A stretch of DNA of 64,000 bases. Source: Pseudobdellovibrionaceae bacterium. GTDB taxonomy: Bacteria > Bdellovibrionota > Bdellovibrionia > Bdellovibrionales > Bdellovibrionaceae. Where the stretch lies: contig JAHBUW010000001.1 of assembly GCA_019637875.1 (NCBI GenBank), positions 490,644 through 554,643 on the forward strand, in the 5' to 3' direction. Under the pieces are notes generated by a model that made no database searches, was not told where the DNA came from, and saw only the letters and a program-made list of their open reading frames with translations. Shown one piece after another: positions 1 through 9,160 of this stretch (position 1 is the stretch's first letter; every line of letters starts with the position of its first letter). Made by a program: the position numbers and the translations under genes.

Positions 1-689
1 CCCTCGTGCAGAGCCTGCTCGAAGATATGCTACCGCGTGAGACTCACCGGTTTCCCGGTCGACGGCCGCCGACACCATTGCGAGAAGTTTTGAAACAGGT
101 TTTGGACGCCGAAAAAAATCCCGCGCGAAGGGTTCCCTTGAAGAAGAAACCGCGCTTGCCGCACTGGGGTTTTCAAACGCGCATCGTGAACCGGTTACCT
201 TACCTCGAGCACTTCAATGAGTTGCAGACGGGGCGCGCCTACTTCCATTGGCTAGGACAATTTTTGCCGGGTCTGGTGCGCGTACGCCCGGTAACGGCGG
301 ATAACTTTCGGATCTTTTTCGGTTTCTTGCCAAAGGCTTTTTTGATTTTGAAACGACATCCGGAGCAGGAGCGGCCCGGCTTAGCGGTTTTTGAAATCGA
401 GCAGGGCTTGCTGGTGCGTCGGGGCGACGCCGAAGGGCCGAACTCCTTGCAAAGCTTTTCGTTTCGTCGCTCGCGCGAGGCCAAACTGTCCTTGGGAGTC
501 ATCGAAAACTACTCGCCGCGCCTGCCGCGCTGGACATATCGATGGACCCAGGCCCTGGCGCACGGGGTGGTCATGAGGCTTTTTGCGCGCCATTTGTCGA
601 GTCGGTACCATCAGCCGGTCCGGTCACCGGTTGAGGAACGTCTGGTTCGGAACATCTCGGATCAAGAATCCCCGGGTCCCCACCGATAA
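1..689 (+). CDS. C-terminal part of an uncharacterised protein (5' end outside window)
   Basis: The reading frame is already open at the left edge and runs to a stop at 689, so this is probably the end of a longer gene; the first possible start inside the window is a GTG at 6. The 227 visible residues are rich in Arg, Pro and aromatic residues, with no signal peptide or clear membrane segment in the visible part. A basic stretch (PLKKKPRLP) precedes a section of mixed hydrophobic and charged residues. I recognise no family. The next gene starts 8 bases downstream on the same strand, so the two could share a transcript, though that gene has its own signal peptide and looks unrelated. Confidence 0.6.
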   Translation, partial: LVQSLLEDMLPRETHRFPGRRPPTPLREVLKQVLDAEKNPARRVPLKKKPRLPHWGFQTRIVNRLPYLEHFNELQTGRAYFHWLGQFLPGLVRVRPVTADNFRIFFGFLPKAFLILKRHPEQERPGLAVFEIEQGLLVRRGDAEGPNSLQSFSFRRSREAKLSLGVIENYSPRLPRWTYRWTQALAHGVVMRLFARHLSSRYHQPVRSPVEERLVRNISDQESPGPHR

Positions 690-696
690 AAAGTCG

Positions 697-3600
697 ATGT
701 TTGCCACAAGGATGCTGGCCATTGGATCACTGCTCTGGGGGATGAGCGCGTTCGCGCAATCCTCCGCCGCGCGTTTGGATTACGCCGGCCGTCTTTTTGA
801 TCAAAACGGAAATCCTTTTTCGGGCGTGATTTCGGTCCGCGCCGACATTCGCGTGACGGTCGCGGGATCGCCTTGCGTTCTTTACCGCCGCGAGCAGATG
901 GCCGGGGCCGCCGATCAGGTGCACACCGACGGTGACGGGCAGTTCAATGTCGTCATCCGGACGGGCGTGGATACCGTCGATCCCACAGAGTACGAAGCGG
1001 CGGGTTTGGGGTCGATTCTTTCGTTGACGCAGATTACGCCGCTCAGTTGCCAGGGCGGCGGCTTGAGCTTCGTTCCCAGCTCCAATCCCGAACGGATCGT
1101 CGAAATTTCCGTTTCGTTGAACAACGGCACCACGTGGGAAGTCGTCGATGAACAGCTGGCGAGTCCGGCGGCACAAAGCTTCGACACGATGGCCTTCGCG
1201 GGATACCCCATCGCGAACTTCGTTTACGACAACGGCGACGGTAAGATCACGCGCGCGAAAGTCGAGACCCTTCTGGATTCTCCGTACTCGGCGAATTTGC
1301 GCGACTTCGCGACCAGCGGGACGTTGGCGGTCTCTTCGCTGAGCCTGTCGAGCTTCGGTACGTTGGGAAGCTCCGTCGTCAGTCGTGACTACGCGAATGA
1401 AAACTTGGCGGGTGCCGACGCGACCTCGCTTGGAACCTTGGGCGCGGGGGATGCCAACCAGTTCATCATGTGGGATGGAACGAAGTGGGTGGCCGGTGCG
1501 CCGCCCGCCACGGCCACGGCGGGCCTGACCGGACATCTACAATTCAATTCGGGCGGTACACTCGGGGCTTCCGCGAACCTGAATTGGAATAACGTCAACG
1601 CTTACTTGGGCGTCGGTACGCCGTCGCCCGGGACGGCCTTGCACGTCCGCGGTGACGGTCCACCGGTCACCGTGCAGGTCGCTAACGTCAGTTCACGTAT
1701 GCTGCGATTCCAAAACAGCGCGGGGGCCACGCTCGCCGAGCTCGGTTCGAATGCGACTTACCCCTTCGCGATTTATCCCGGGGCCGCGGGCACGCCGAAT
1801 CTATTCATGCACGCGGACGGGCGGGTCGGTGTCGGGGACAGCTCCATGCCCATCAACGAGACCTCGCTTTACGCCAATCGCCTGACGACGAATCCCGTCG
1901 TCGATCAGAACGCGGGGGCCTACTCGGCGTTTCCGACGTATTCGGCTAGCGGGAGCGCGAACGTCCGTGGGTTGTTCGCTAACGTCTCGCCCCAAGCGAA
2001 TTCGGGAGTCGTCGCGAGCGGCGTGCAGATGGGGGCCGAGACTCGGGCCGTCGTGGAAGCTCCCTCCGCCGGCAATTTCAATTTTTTGACGGGACTGCGG
2101 ACTTCGGCGGGATCGGCCACCGGTTATTCCGGCACCATCGGTTACGCGATCGGCTTGCAGGTTTCACCCGAGCGGGGCTCGGGCGTCATCGGGACGCTGA
2201 TCGGCATTCAGATTGACGGCAATTCCGGGAGTGCTTCGGTGTTGAACGAATACGGTTTGATGCAAGTTTCGTCTCAGGCACGGAATGAATTCGGCGGGCG
2301 TTTGGCGATTGGAACGACGAACGTCTCGAACCCTTCGATCTTGCTCGTTGAGCGCCAGCAAAACGCGGACACGAGTATCTTAGTTCGCAATCCCGGCACC
2401 GGATTGGCGGCGCGGGCGGGAATCAACTTCGAAAACAACGTGACCCTTGCGGGAAGACTTTGGACGGCGAGCTCAGGTTATTCGGCGACTCATCTGCGGC
2501 AGAACTTAATTCTGGAGTCCGAGAACACGAATCTCAATCTCATCTCGTCCGATGAAATGCGGTTCTTCACGGGTGGGCGGAACGTCACGAACGAAGCGCT
2601 GCGGATCACGAACGGTTCGGTGTCGATCGGTTATACCGGTGTTGATGCGAAGCTCGGCGTTCAGGGATTCTCGGGACAAACGTTAAAGATTGTCGACGGC
2701 AATCAAGGTGCGGGCAAGGTTCTCACCTCGGATGCCAACGGGCAGGCGAGTTGGCAAACGCCGGCGGCCGGAGGCGGTTCGGTGACGGCGACGAATCTTG
2801 GTCTTTTGTCCGCAAACACGGAAACTCATGTCATGAATTACACGGCCCCCGGTGGTGGCGGGGGTATCGCGAACGCGACGGCGTCGGAGCTCAACTTTTC
2901 GGGGACGGGCGGGCCGCAAATCCTCTCAGGATCCTACGGAAAACTTACCGTCTCGGGATCTCCGAATTCTCAGTACATTGGCGGAGGCGTGCTTCACGCG
3001 GCGTCCGCCTCGGGCTCGAGCGTCTCGAACCTGAACGGGCTGTTGGGGATCGTCGAAATTCGGGGTGGCAGTACGGTGACGACGGCCGCGGCCGGACGAT
3101 TCGACTTCATCGATGGCGGGGCGACCAATGCCTACGGTATTTACGTCGGCTCCGTGAACGGCACCAACAAGTGGTCCATTTATTCGAACCAGCCCAACGC
3201 GCCCGTCTACGTCGCGGGAAGCATGGGTTTGGGCGTCACCGTTCCCAGCGAGAAACTCGAAGTGTCCGGCGTGGTCTACTCAAACTCGGGCGGATTTAAA
3301 TTCCCCGATGGTTCGACGCAAACGACGGCCGCGGTGGCGACGGGCACGGTCATCTTCATCGTCCCGAACGCGACATGTCTCGCGTCTACGACCTGCTATA
3401 CGGCGCCGGGAATGTCGTCGATGTCTCCGTCGGAAATTCAGGTTCCCGTCCCCCGAGCGGGAACGATCCGTGCGATTCTTGTCCGCACCTCCACGGCGCA
3501 GCCTGGGACCGGCGCCATCTCGGTTACGATTCGTAACAATACGGTGAACGGTATCGGTGTTGGCATTCCGGCGGGGGCCGCGGCGGGTAACTTCCAGGGA

Positions 3601-3708
3601 GTCGGGACGATGTTGTTCGCCGCGGAAGATTTGATTTCCATCCGAATGCAGAATCTAGCCGGGGCCGTGTCCGCGAACATCGTTTCCATCAGCTTCGTGT
3701 ACGAATAA
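697..3708 (+). CDS. Large exported fibre-like surface protein (tail-fibre/adhesin style)
   Basis: About 1003 residues from the ATG at 697; an in-frame ATG at 712 is an alternative. The 697 start is chosen because it gives a clean signal peptide (hydrophobic core IGSLLWGMSAFA, cleavage after AFA near residue 21). An N-terminal domain (about 22-160) with two or three Cys is followed by a long Gly/Ser/Ala/Asn-rich region with recurring units of the form LGVGTPSPGTALHV, VGVGDSS, LAIGTTN, VSIGYTGV and GLGVTVPSEKLEV, then GFKFPDGSTQTTA near residue 870 and a compact ~110-residue C-terminal domain. This design is typical of trimeric tail-fibre-like surface proteins found in several copies in Bdellovibrio-type genomes; a role in surface contact is inference. 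A strong terminator follows directly. Confidence 0.7.
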   Translation: MFATRMLAIGSLLWGMSAFAQSSAARLDYAGRLFDQNGNPFSGVISVRADIRVTVAGSPCVLYRREQMAGAADQVHTDGDGQFNVVIRTGVDTVDPTEYEAAGLGSILSLTQITPLSCQGGGLSFVPSSNPERIVEISVSLNNGTTWEVVDEQLASPAAQSFDTMAFAGYPIANFVYDNGDGKITRAKVETLLDSPYSANLRDFATSGTLAVSSLSLSSFGTLGSSVVSRDYANENLAGADATSLGTLGAGDANQFIMWDGTKWVAGAPPATATAGLTGHLQFNSGGTLGASANLNWNNVNAYLGVGTPSPGTALHVRGDGPPVTVQVANVSSRMLRFQNSAGATLAELGSNATYPFAIYPGAAGTPNLFMHADGRVGVGDSSMPINETSLYANRLTTNPVVDQNAGAYSAFPTYSASGSANVRGLFANVSPQANSGVVASGVQMGAETRAVVEAPSAGNFNFLTGLRTSAGSATGYSGTIGYAIGLQVSPERGSGVIGTLIGIQIDGNSGSASVLNEYGLMQVSSQARNEFGGRLAIGTTNVSNPSILLVERQQNADTSILVRNPGTGLAARAGINFENNVTLAGRLWTASSGYSATHLRQNLILESENTNLNLISSDEMRFFTGGRNVTNEALRITNGSVSIGYTGVDAKLGVQGFSGQTLKIVDGNQGAGKVLTSDANGQASWQTPAAGGGSVTATNLGLLSANTETHVMNYTAPGGGGGIANATASELNFSGTGGPQILSGSYGKLTVSGSPNSQYIGGGVLHAASASGSSVSNLNGLLGIVEIRGGSTVTTAAAGRFDFIDGGATNAYGIYVGSVNGTNKWSIYSNQPNAPVYVAGSMGLGVTVPSEKLEVSGVVYSNSGGFKFPDGSTQTTAAVATGTVIFIVPNATCLASTTCYTAPGMSSMSPSEIQVPVPRAGTIRAILVRTSTAQPGTGAISVTIRNNTVNGIGVGIPAGAAAGNFQGVGTMLFAAEDLISIRMQNLAGAVSANIVSISFVYE

Positions 3709-3710
3709 AA

Positions 3711-3730
3711 AAGGCCCCGTGCGGGGCCTT
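3711..3730. terminator. Bidirectional terminator hairpin
   Basis: Perfect stem AAGGCCCC/GGGGCCTT with a 4-base loop, flanked by an A-run on the left. It sits between the convergent fibre-protein gene and carboxypeptidase gene and can serve both strands. Confidence 0.85.
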
Positions 3731-3738
3731 CGTTCAAC

Positions 3739-4962
3739 TTACAATTCGTAAACGGAACTTTTCAGAACCCGCCGTGGGTCGTCGCTGTATTCGATCAGGT
3801 ACAGCGCGGGCTCCAGATTTTTCTGGAAGACCGCGGGGATCACGGCCGCGCCCGGGTAGAAGCCGTCGCGGCTGAAGCCACCCTTGGGATCGAGTTCGAA
3901 AGTGAACGACACGATTTTGTGCGCGCCGTAGGTCCAATCCGTCAGATCGCCGCTCGCGATATAAAGATCCGCCGAGCTTTGCGGCTTGTAGCCGTTCCAC
4001 TTCGCCATTTGTCCCGCCATCGTCTCGTGTACGCGTTGATCCACGCTATCCATCGAGCCGCGTTTGTGGCCCCACGGATACAGAATCAGCTCCGAGAACG
4101 TATGGTAGCTGAGCACCACGTTGATGTTCGGCTGCGCCTCGATGAATTTCTTCACCGCTTGCGTCTCGGGTTCCGAGAACGCATTGGGACCCATGTAGGT
4201 TTCGTCGTTCGTCCGTTTCGAGGAGCCGCCCGTGCCCCACTGGAAGCCGTAGTTGCGATTCAGATCGACGCCGTAAGTGCGGTCGCGGTTGTCGCGGCGG
4301 TTTTTGCGCCAGTACTGGTATTTGCCGGTCGCGATGTCGAACTCCAACCCGTCGGCGTTCAGCGCTGGCGCGATGTGGATGTCACGTGAGTCGACGAGCG
4401 CTTTGATGCGCGCGTCACCCGCAGTGTACGACTTCAACAGATGTTCGATCAACATCAGCGGAAGTTCCACGCTCAAATGCTCGCGTGCGTGGTGACCGCC
4501 GACAAAGAAAATGCCCGGGCGTTCCGAGGCGGTTTGCATGTCGCCGCTGATGCGCATCTTCCAGATCGCACGGCCCTCAGTCGTCTGACCCATCGGCTCG
4601 AGCTTTGAAATCGCGGGGTATTGCGACGCCAGGTTGAAGAGTTTGTCCTCGAGTTCGAAGTAGTTATGGAAGGCCTGATCGGCCTGCGGAAAATCGAACG
4701 CGCGCAAAGCCGGAATCGCCGAAACGACTTTATGTCCGCTTTCCAGATCGCGTAAGGTTTCTTTCGACGCGAACGCGAGAACGTAGTCCTCGAACACGCT
4801 TTCGATCGAAGCGCCTGTGTCCGCGATGAGCGAACGTGCGAACGCGTCTTTCGCTTCCACTTTCACCCAGTACTGCGTTTGATCTTCCGAAATCGCTCCG
4901 GGAACCGCGGTGCCCAATGCGAGAAATAGAACGAAGATGGCCAACCATGGCTGCCGTTTCAT
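3739..4962 (-). CDS. Secreted zinc carboxypeptidase, M14 family
   Basis: 407 residues. M14 enzymes use one zinc ion to cleave C-terminal residues from peptides. The ligands are visible: H158 and E161 in GGHHARE, H287 in LSYHTFSE, and the catalytic glutamate E356 in FTFELDP; DLNRNYG (233-239) carries the Arg/Asn that bind the substrate carboxylate. A signal peptide (FVLFLALGTAVPGA) shows export, and about 100 residues before the catalytic domain resemble a propeptide. The start at 4962 was preferred over the ATG at 4974 because GGAGGGG lies just upstream of it at normal spacing. It is transcribed alone, convergent with the fibre gene. A digestive role on extracellular or prey peptides is inference. 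Confidence 0.92.
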   Translation of the reverse strand: MKRQPWLAIFVLFLALGTAVPGAISEDQTQYWVKVEAKDAFARSLIADTGASIESVFEDYVLAFASKETLRDLESGHKVVSAIPALRAFDFPQADQAFHNYFELEDKLFNLASQYPAISKLEPMGQTTEGRAIWKMRISGDMQTASERPGIFFVGGHHAREHLSVELPLMLIEHLLKSYTAGDARIKALVDSRDIHIAPALNADGLEFDIATGKYQYWRKNRRDNRDRTYGVDLNRNYGFQWGTGGSSKRTNDETYMGPNAFSEPETQAVKKFIEAQPNINVVLSYHTFSELILYPWGHKRGSMDSVDQRVHETMAGQMAKWNGYKPQSSADLYIASGDLTDWTYGAHKIVSFTFELDPKGGFSRDGFYPGAAVIPAVFQKNLEPALYLIEYSDDPRRVLKSSVYEL

Positions 4963-5138
4963 GATCCCCTCCATAGGAATTCACTTGATGTCTTTGTCCG
5001 TGACGCTAGTCGGACGACGCGCGTGCGGGAAATCGAATGATGTGACGACAGTTATTCGCTTTCGTTATGACCGCGACGATGGTCCAGTAGGCGGGCCCGA
5101 CATTGGTCTAGGCGTGAGCGCCGCTCGGGTCGCGGTTT

Positions 5139-6281
5139 TTAGAAGAAGAGTTGCAGTTGGATTTCCGGGTGAACCGCGACGGAGTTTTTGTAAACCGCAG
5201 TGAAATCAAGCTTCGGATCTTTCTTCATGTACTCGTTGTACACCTGATTGTAGGCGGAACGCGTGATGTTCGTGAAGTAGCCCGTCGCCGACAAACCGAA
5301 CTGAATGTAACCGCCTTCGAAGCGGTAGGCCGTTGACGCTCCGAAGTGATAATTCGGATAGCGATAGTTAAGACCGATCGCGCCGAACTCCAGCGCCACG
5401 CGCGTGTGCGGGGTCGTCGCGATTTCTTGCAGCGTCGTGAAGCTCAGTTGTCCTTGCGGCTCGCTGTCGTTGAAGCTCCAGCGCTTCAGCGAGAACGGCA
5501 CGTCCATGTTCATGAAGTGCATATAGTTGAGGGACCAGTGGATCCGGTGAAAACGGCTGACCCGTGATCGGTAGTTCAGCCAAAGCGATCCCGCCTCCAT
5601 CTTATAGAGCTTGCCGATTTCGGGATTGTCTTTGAAGTAGCTCGCCTGAAAACCCCAGCTTTCCGCTTTCTGCGGATCCGCTTGAAAGCGCAGGCTCAGG
5701 TTGTTCATGTTGTAAAAGCCCAAGAGCCACGGACTAACCGCGACCGTGTAGCGGTCCGACAGACCGACGCCGACCACCATCGTGCCGAATGTCGTCTCGC
5801 CCTTTTCGAGCGTCGATACGGCCGGGGTCATGAGATGACCCATGGTGAAACCCGCCGAAATCTTGCGCCGCTTTTTCTTGTCTTGGTTTACGACGGCGAT
5901 CCCGGTGTCGTGGCTCACGCCGTTGGCCTCTTCGCTTGCGGCCTTGGGCTTCGTCCGTGGCTTGGGTTTCGGCGCGGCTGGCCGTGGCGGAGCCTCTTCC
6001 GTCAACGGAGCTTCGGTGGGAGGGGGAGTTTCGGCGGCGTTCGTTGCGGGGGCGGGGGCGGGCGCGTCGGCTTCGGGCGCAGCCTCGGGTTCGGGTTCGC
6101 TCGGCGTCGCCACCGCGGCGGGCGGCGTGGGGGCCTGCGGAGGCTGAGCAGGCTCACCCTCGCCTTCGAACATCGGGATCTCGTCACCGATTTCGGGAAG
6201 CTGCGCAGAGGCGGGACTCGCGCCCAGCAGCAGGAAAATCAAGAAGGGTGCGGCCCAGAGGACCGACGGGAGTTTCTTCAC
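5139..6281 (-). CDS. Outer-membrane beta-barrel protein with proline/alanine-rich N-terminal linker
   Basis: 380 residues from a GTG start. A signal peptide (FLIFLLLGASPASA) is followed by a low-complexity segment of roughly residues 40-120 made mostly of Pro, Ala and Glu, ending in a basic patch (KPKPRTKPK, later KKKRRK). The remaining ~240 residues alternate polar and hydrophobic/aromatic residues as in beta strands, and the protein ends in Phe (QLQLFF), the usual outer-membrane sorting signal. The Pro/Ala linker could span or bind the cell wall, but this is inference. No specific family is recognised. No strong ribosome binding site precedes the GTG, so the start is moderately sure. Confidence 0.7.
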   Translation of the reverse strand: MKKLPSVLWAAPFLIFLLLGASPASAQLPEIGDEIPMFEGEGEPAQPPQAPTPPAAVATPSEPEPEAAPEADAPAPAPATNAAETPPPTEAPLTEEAPPRPAAPKPKPRTKPKAASEEANGVSHDTGIAVVNQDKKKRRKISAGFTMGHLMTPAVSTLEKGETTFGTMVVGVGLSDRYTVAVSPWLLGFYNMNNLSLRFQADPQKAESWGFQASYFKDNPEIGKLYKMEAGSLWLNYRSRVSRFHRIHWSLNYMHFMNMDVPFSLKRWSFNDSEPQGQLSFTTLQEIATTPHTRVALEFGAIGLNYRYPNYHFGASTAYRFEGGYIQFGLSATGYFTNITRSAYNQVYNEYMKKDPKLDFTAVYKNSVAVHPEIQLQLFF

Positions 6282-6364
6282 AGGAACTTCAGAATCTCAT
6301 GACGACGAAAAACCGGGGAGACCGGTGATGACGAAACGGGACCTGAGTCGCAGGACGGAAGACC

Positions 6365-6423
6365 CCAAGACCTACTGGAGGCCTTGAGTTGTGAATGAGT
6401 CCAAGACCTACTGGAGGTCTTGG
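6365..6423. repeat. Duplicated gene-end hairpin downstream of hpt
   Basis: The sequence CCAAGACCTACTGGAGG occurs at 6365 and again at 6401. The second copy is a perfect 9-bp stem hairpin (6401-6409 with 6415-6423) containing the hpt stop codon and last codons; the first is a degenerate copy 36 bases away with a CCTTG right arm. The arrangement looks like a tandem duplication of the 3' end of the gene. Confidence 0.75.
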
Positions 6424-6935
6424 ACTTGCGCGATGTAAGGCAGGTTGCGGTATTGGCCTTGGTAGTCCAGGCCGTAGCCGACGACGAAGTCGTTGGGGAT
6501 TTTGAAGCCGACGAAATCCACTTCGCAGGGGACTTTCAAAGCGTCGGGTTTTTCCAAGAGCGTGACGGTCGTGAGCGAAGCGGGCTTACGCGCACCGAGA
6601 GTCGACTTCAGGTAGTTCATGGTCAGGCCCGTGTCGACGATGTCTTCGACGAGCAGAACGTGTTTGCCCTCGATGGGATGGGTCAGATCCAAGGTCACTT
6701 TCACTTCACCCGAAGAGCTCGTGCCGGTGTAGCTCGAAACTCCGAAAAACTCACAGGTCACATCGGTGCGAATCTTACGGATCAGATCCGAGTAGAACAT
6801 GAACGAGCCTTTGAGCACGCAGACCGCGACGACATCTTTGCCGTCGAATTTTTTAGTGAGGGCTTCGCCCAGCTCGCTGATTTTCGCCTGGATTTTTTCG
6901 GCACTGATGTACGGAGAGATTTTCAGGTTTTGCAT
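6408..6935 (-). CDS. hpt: Hypoxanthine phosphoribosyltransferase
   Basis: 175 residues, the usual length for bacterial HPRT. The enzyme joins hypoxanthine or guanine to PRPP to form IMP or GMP in purine salvage. The PRPP-binding loop is clear (LLVEDIVDTGLTM, about residues 97-109), with the upstream VCVLKGSFMF segment and the downstream VDFVGFKIPNDFVVGYGLDY segment characteristic of the family. The ATG at 6935 was chosen over a TTG at 6959 because the family starts here and a G-rich site (GGGGG) lies a few bases upstream. The gene end is folded into a hairpin that is duplicated just downstream. No neighbour is functionally linked. Confidence 0.95.
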   Translation of the reverse strand: MQNLKISPYISAEKIQAKISELGEALTKKFDGKDVVAVCVLKGSFMFYSDLIRKIRTDVTCEFFGVSSYTGTSSSGEVKVTLDLTHPIEGKHVLLVEDIVDTGLTMNYLKSTLGARKPASLTTVTLLEKPDALKVPCEVDFVGFKIPNDFVVGYGLDYQGQYRNLPYIAQVQDLQ

Positions 6936-7002
6936 GCGGCCCCCACTGTGAACTCCCAAACTGCCCGAGAGCCAAGGGGACGGTCAAGCCCTGGAACCCG
7001 CG

Positions 7003-8088
7003 TTAGCGACCGGCGGGTGGGGCGGGGGGCGCAGGCGTCCCCGGGCGGCCTGACTCGGCGCCCGATTCGAAGTCGACAAGCATGACGAAATCCGATTGCC
7101 GCTGTTTGAAGTCGGGCATGCGGAAAATGCGCAGAAATTGGGTCGGCGTCATCGCCGTTTCGTCGTATTGGGGTACGCGCGGCAGATTCAGAACGATCAG
7201 GAGGCCCGCCTGCGGAGGAATGGCGAACTCGGCGGGGCCGAAAGCCTTTTGCACGATGCCCTGGCTGAATTCGGGCGACTCGTGCAGGCTGCGCAGAATT
7301 TCGATTTCGCCCCGTAAAAGACCGTTGTCGCTGCCACGAAGCGACAAGCGGGTCGTCAGTCCCAGCGGCGCATCGGTGTTGCGCGCGCCCACGAACCACA
7401 TCTGATCGCCGTTCGGGGAGTCGAAACGTTTGCGGACGTTTTCGATCACGTCGAGCCGGCCCAGCATGTTCTTCACGCCGCGCAGAGTTCCCATTTGGAA
7501 TTCGCCGAAGTCGACAAAGTTGCTCTCGGCGCGGCTGACCTCCACGAGCTGGAGTAGACGCGCCCGCGGGGCGAGGGCGTAGTGCACGTTCATGTCGACG
7601 GGGCGGGCGCGGGCGGCGGCCTCGGTGTCCCCGGTGGGGGCGGCGCCTCCGAGCGAGGACAGGTCGGCTTCGTTCCCGATCATCTGCCGAGCGGCGGGTG
7701 CGGTGGTGGATGAGGCGGCCACGGCGGTCACCGCTTGCGCGGCCATCGCGGGCGGCGGCGGTGTACTTTCGGCGACTTCTTCCGGAATGTCTTCGGCGCT
7801 GGCGGAATCGCGGGCGCTTGCGGGTTGAAGAGATTCGGCGTAGAGGGGGCCGTTTTTCAGATAATCCATGCGCCGGGTGACTTCTTGGCGGCGCTGCTCG
7901 CGAATGATGTAAAGCGAGCCCGCGAAAACGAGCGCGAACACGAGACCGATGACGATGACCGGGCTCGCCAGCATGCGCGTGCTCATGGGCGGGGGCTTCG
8001 GCTTAAACGCCTGCATGTCCACGCCGCACTTCGCGCAGTACTGATCCTGGGGTTGGGAAAAGCCGCACTTGGGGCAATTCACTAACAT
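7003..8088 (-). CDS. Zinc-ribbon, single-pass membrane protein of unknown function
   Basis: 361 residues. The N-terminus is a short zinc ribbon, CPKCGF (C5, C8) and CAKCG (C18, C21), followed by a Pro/Lys stretch and one transmembrane helix (about 42-62, SPVIVIGLVFALVFAGSLYI). After an Ala/Thr/Pro-rich linker (about 95-160) comes a ~190-residue domain with beta-rich character (SLRGSDNGLLRGEIEIL, AGLLIVLNLPRVP) that I do not recognise. Topology suggests the ribbon in the cytoplasm and the C-terminal domain outside. It is divergent from rsmH and stands where many bacteria carry mraZ, so regulation shared with the dcw cluster is possible but unproven. Confidence 0.7.
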   Translation of the reverse strand: MLVNCPKCGFSQPQDQYCAKCGVDMQAFKPKPPPMSTRMLASPVIVIGLVFALVFAGSLYIIREQRRQEVTRRMDYLKNGPLYAESLQPASARDSASAEDIPEEVAESTPPPPAMAAQAVTAVAASSTTAPAARQMIGNEADLSSLGGAAPTGDTEAAARARPVDMNVHYALAPRARLLQLVEVSRAESNFVDFGEFQMGTLRGVKNMLGRLDVIENVRKRFDSPNGDQMWFVGARNTDAPLGLTTRLSLRGSDNGLLRGEIEILRSLHESPEFSQGIVQKAFGPAEFAIPPQAGLLIVLNLPRVPQYDETAMTPTQFLRIFRMPDFKQRQSDFVMLVDFESGAESGRPGTPAPPAPPAGR

Positions 8089-8173
8089 TTCTACATCTTA
8101 GCACGAGGGAACAAGACCGCTTCAAGGTTAAATGGTTGACCGTGTCATAAAGACTGGAAGTAAATGCGGGTCC

Positions 8174-9160
8174 ATGTCCGCTGAAATCCCCTCGGAAATC
8201 CACATTCCTGTCATGCTCCAAGAGATCATCGACGCCTTCGCGCCGTTGAAAGAGCGGGGTGAACCCTTACGCTATTTTGATGGGACTCTCGGACGGGGCG
8301 GGCATTTGCGGGCGATCCTCGAGAACATGCCGCAAGTTCGTGCCGTCGGTCTCGACCAGGACCCCTCGGCGATCAAATTCGTCGAAAATGCGCTCGCCCC
8401 TGAAATCGCGCAAGGGCGGCTGACGCTGGTGCGCGGAACCTTCCACGAGTTCGATCCGGCAACGCTCGGGGAGTTCGACATGATGCTGCTCGATCTGGGC
8501 GTCAGTTCACCGCAACTCGATCAGCCGCAGCGCGGATTCAGCTTCTATTACGATGGTCCGCTCGACATGAGAATGAATCCGGACGCGGGTCCCACGGCGG
8601 CCGATTTCGTAAATACGTGGAGCGATGCCGAGCTGTACAAGGTGTTCAAGGAATACGGAGAGATTTTCAAACCTTCGCGCGTCGTGAACGAAATCGTGCG
8701 TGCGCGCAAAGAGAAGCCTTTCACCTCGACTTTCGACCTGTCGAAGCTGATCGAGCGGGTGGAAGGTTGGCGACGCAAGGGATTTCATCCGGCGACGCCC
8801 TACTTCATGGCGCTGCGGATTCTCGTGAACAACGAACTTCAGGGTTTGGAAGACAATCTACCTCGACTTTTAACCGGCTTAAGGCCGGGTGGGCGCTTGG
8901 CGGTATTAACCTTCCATTCGCTCGAGGATAGAATCGTAAAGAATATTCTAAGGGGAGCCACCGAGATTGGCCGGCCGGTGAACAAAAAAGTCATCGTCCC
9001 GACGCGCGAAGAGGAACTTCGCAATCCCCGGTCGCGCAGTGCGAAGTTGCGCGTCTTTGAACGGCAGATGGCCGAAAGCCATTTGCTTGAACGCCAGGAT
9101 GGAGTCACGGATGCCGCGGATTTGGCAATGGATCGAAAAGGCCCAACTCGAGTGGAATGA
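8174..9160 (+). CDS. rsmH: 16S rRNA m4C1402 methyltransferase
   Basis: 328 residues from the ATG at 8174; an in-frame ATG at 8132 would add 14 residues that do not look like the family, whose N-terminus reads HIPVMLQE close to the start. RsmH (MraW) uses SAM to methylate N4 of C1402 in 16S rRNA. The SAM-binding motif DGTLGRGGHL, the acidic loop VGLDQDPSA, the DLGVSSPQLD motif and FHSLEDRIVKN are all present. It is the first gene of the dcw cluster here, with ftsL overlapping its end by 50 bases, as is common. The spacer to the divergent zinc-ribbon gene must hold the promoter; TTGACC at 8136 is a possible -35 box without a convincing -10. Confidence 0.95.
   Translation: MSAEIPSEIHIPVMLQEIIDAFAPLKERGEPLRYFDGTLGRGGHLRAILENMPQVRAVGLDQDPSAIKFVENALAPEIAQGRLTLVRGTFHEFDPATLGEFDMMLLDLGVSSPQLDQPQRGFSFYYDGPLDMRMNPDAGPTAADFVNTWSDAELYKVFKEYGEIFKPSRVVNEIVRARKEKPFTSTFDLSKLIERVEGWRRKGFHPATPYFMALRILVNNELQGLEDNLPRLLTGLRPGGRLAVLTFHSLEDRIVKNILRGATEIGRPVNKKVIVPTREEELRNPRSRSAKLRVFERQMAESHLLERQDGVTDAADLAMDRKGPTRVE

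Noticed and set aside
697..3708. Prophage tail gene
   Set aside because: The protein has its own signal peptide and no phage structural or replication genes lie nearby.
8136..8166. TTGACC...TAAATG as rsmH promoter
   Set aside because: Spacing is 19 bases and the -10 matches only 3 of 6, so it was not listed as a feature.
8132..8173. Earlier rsmH start at 8132
   Set aside because: The added residues do not match the family, whose conserved HIPV motif normally lies close to the N-terminus; the ATG at 8174 fits better.
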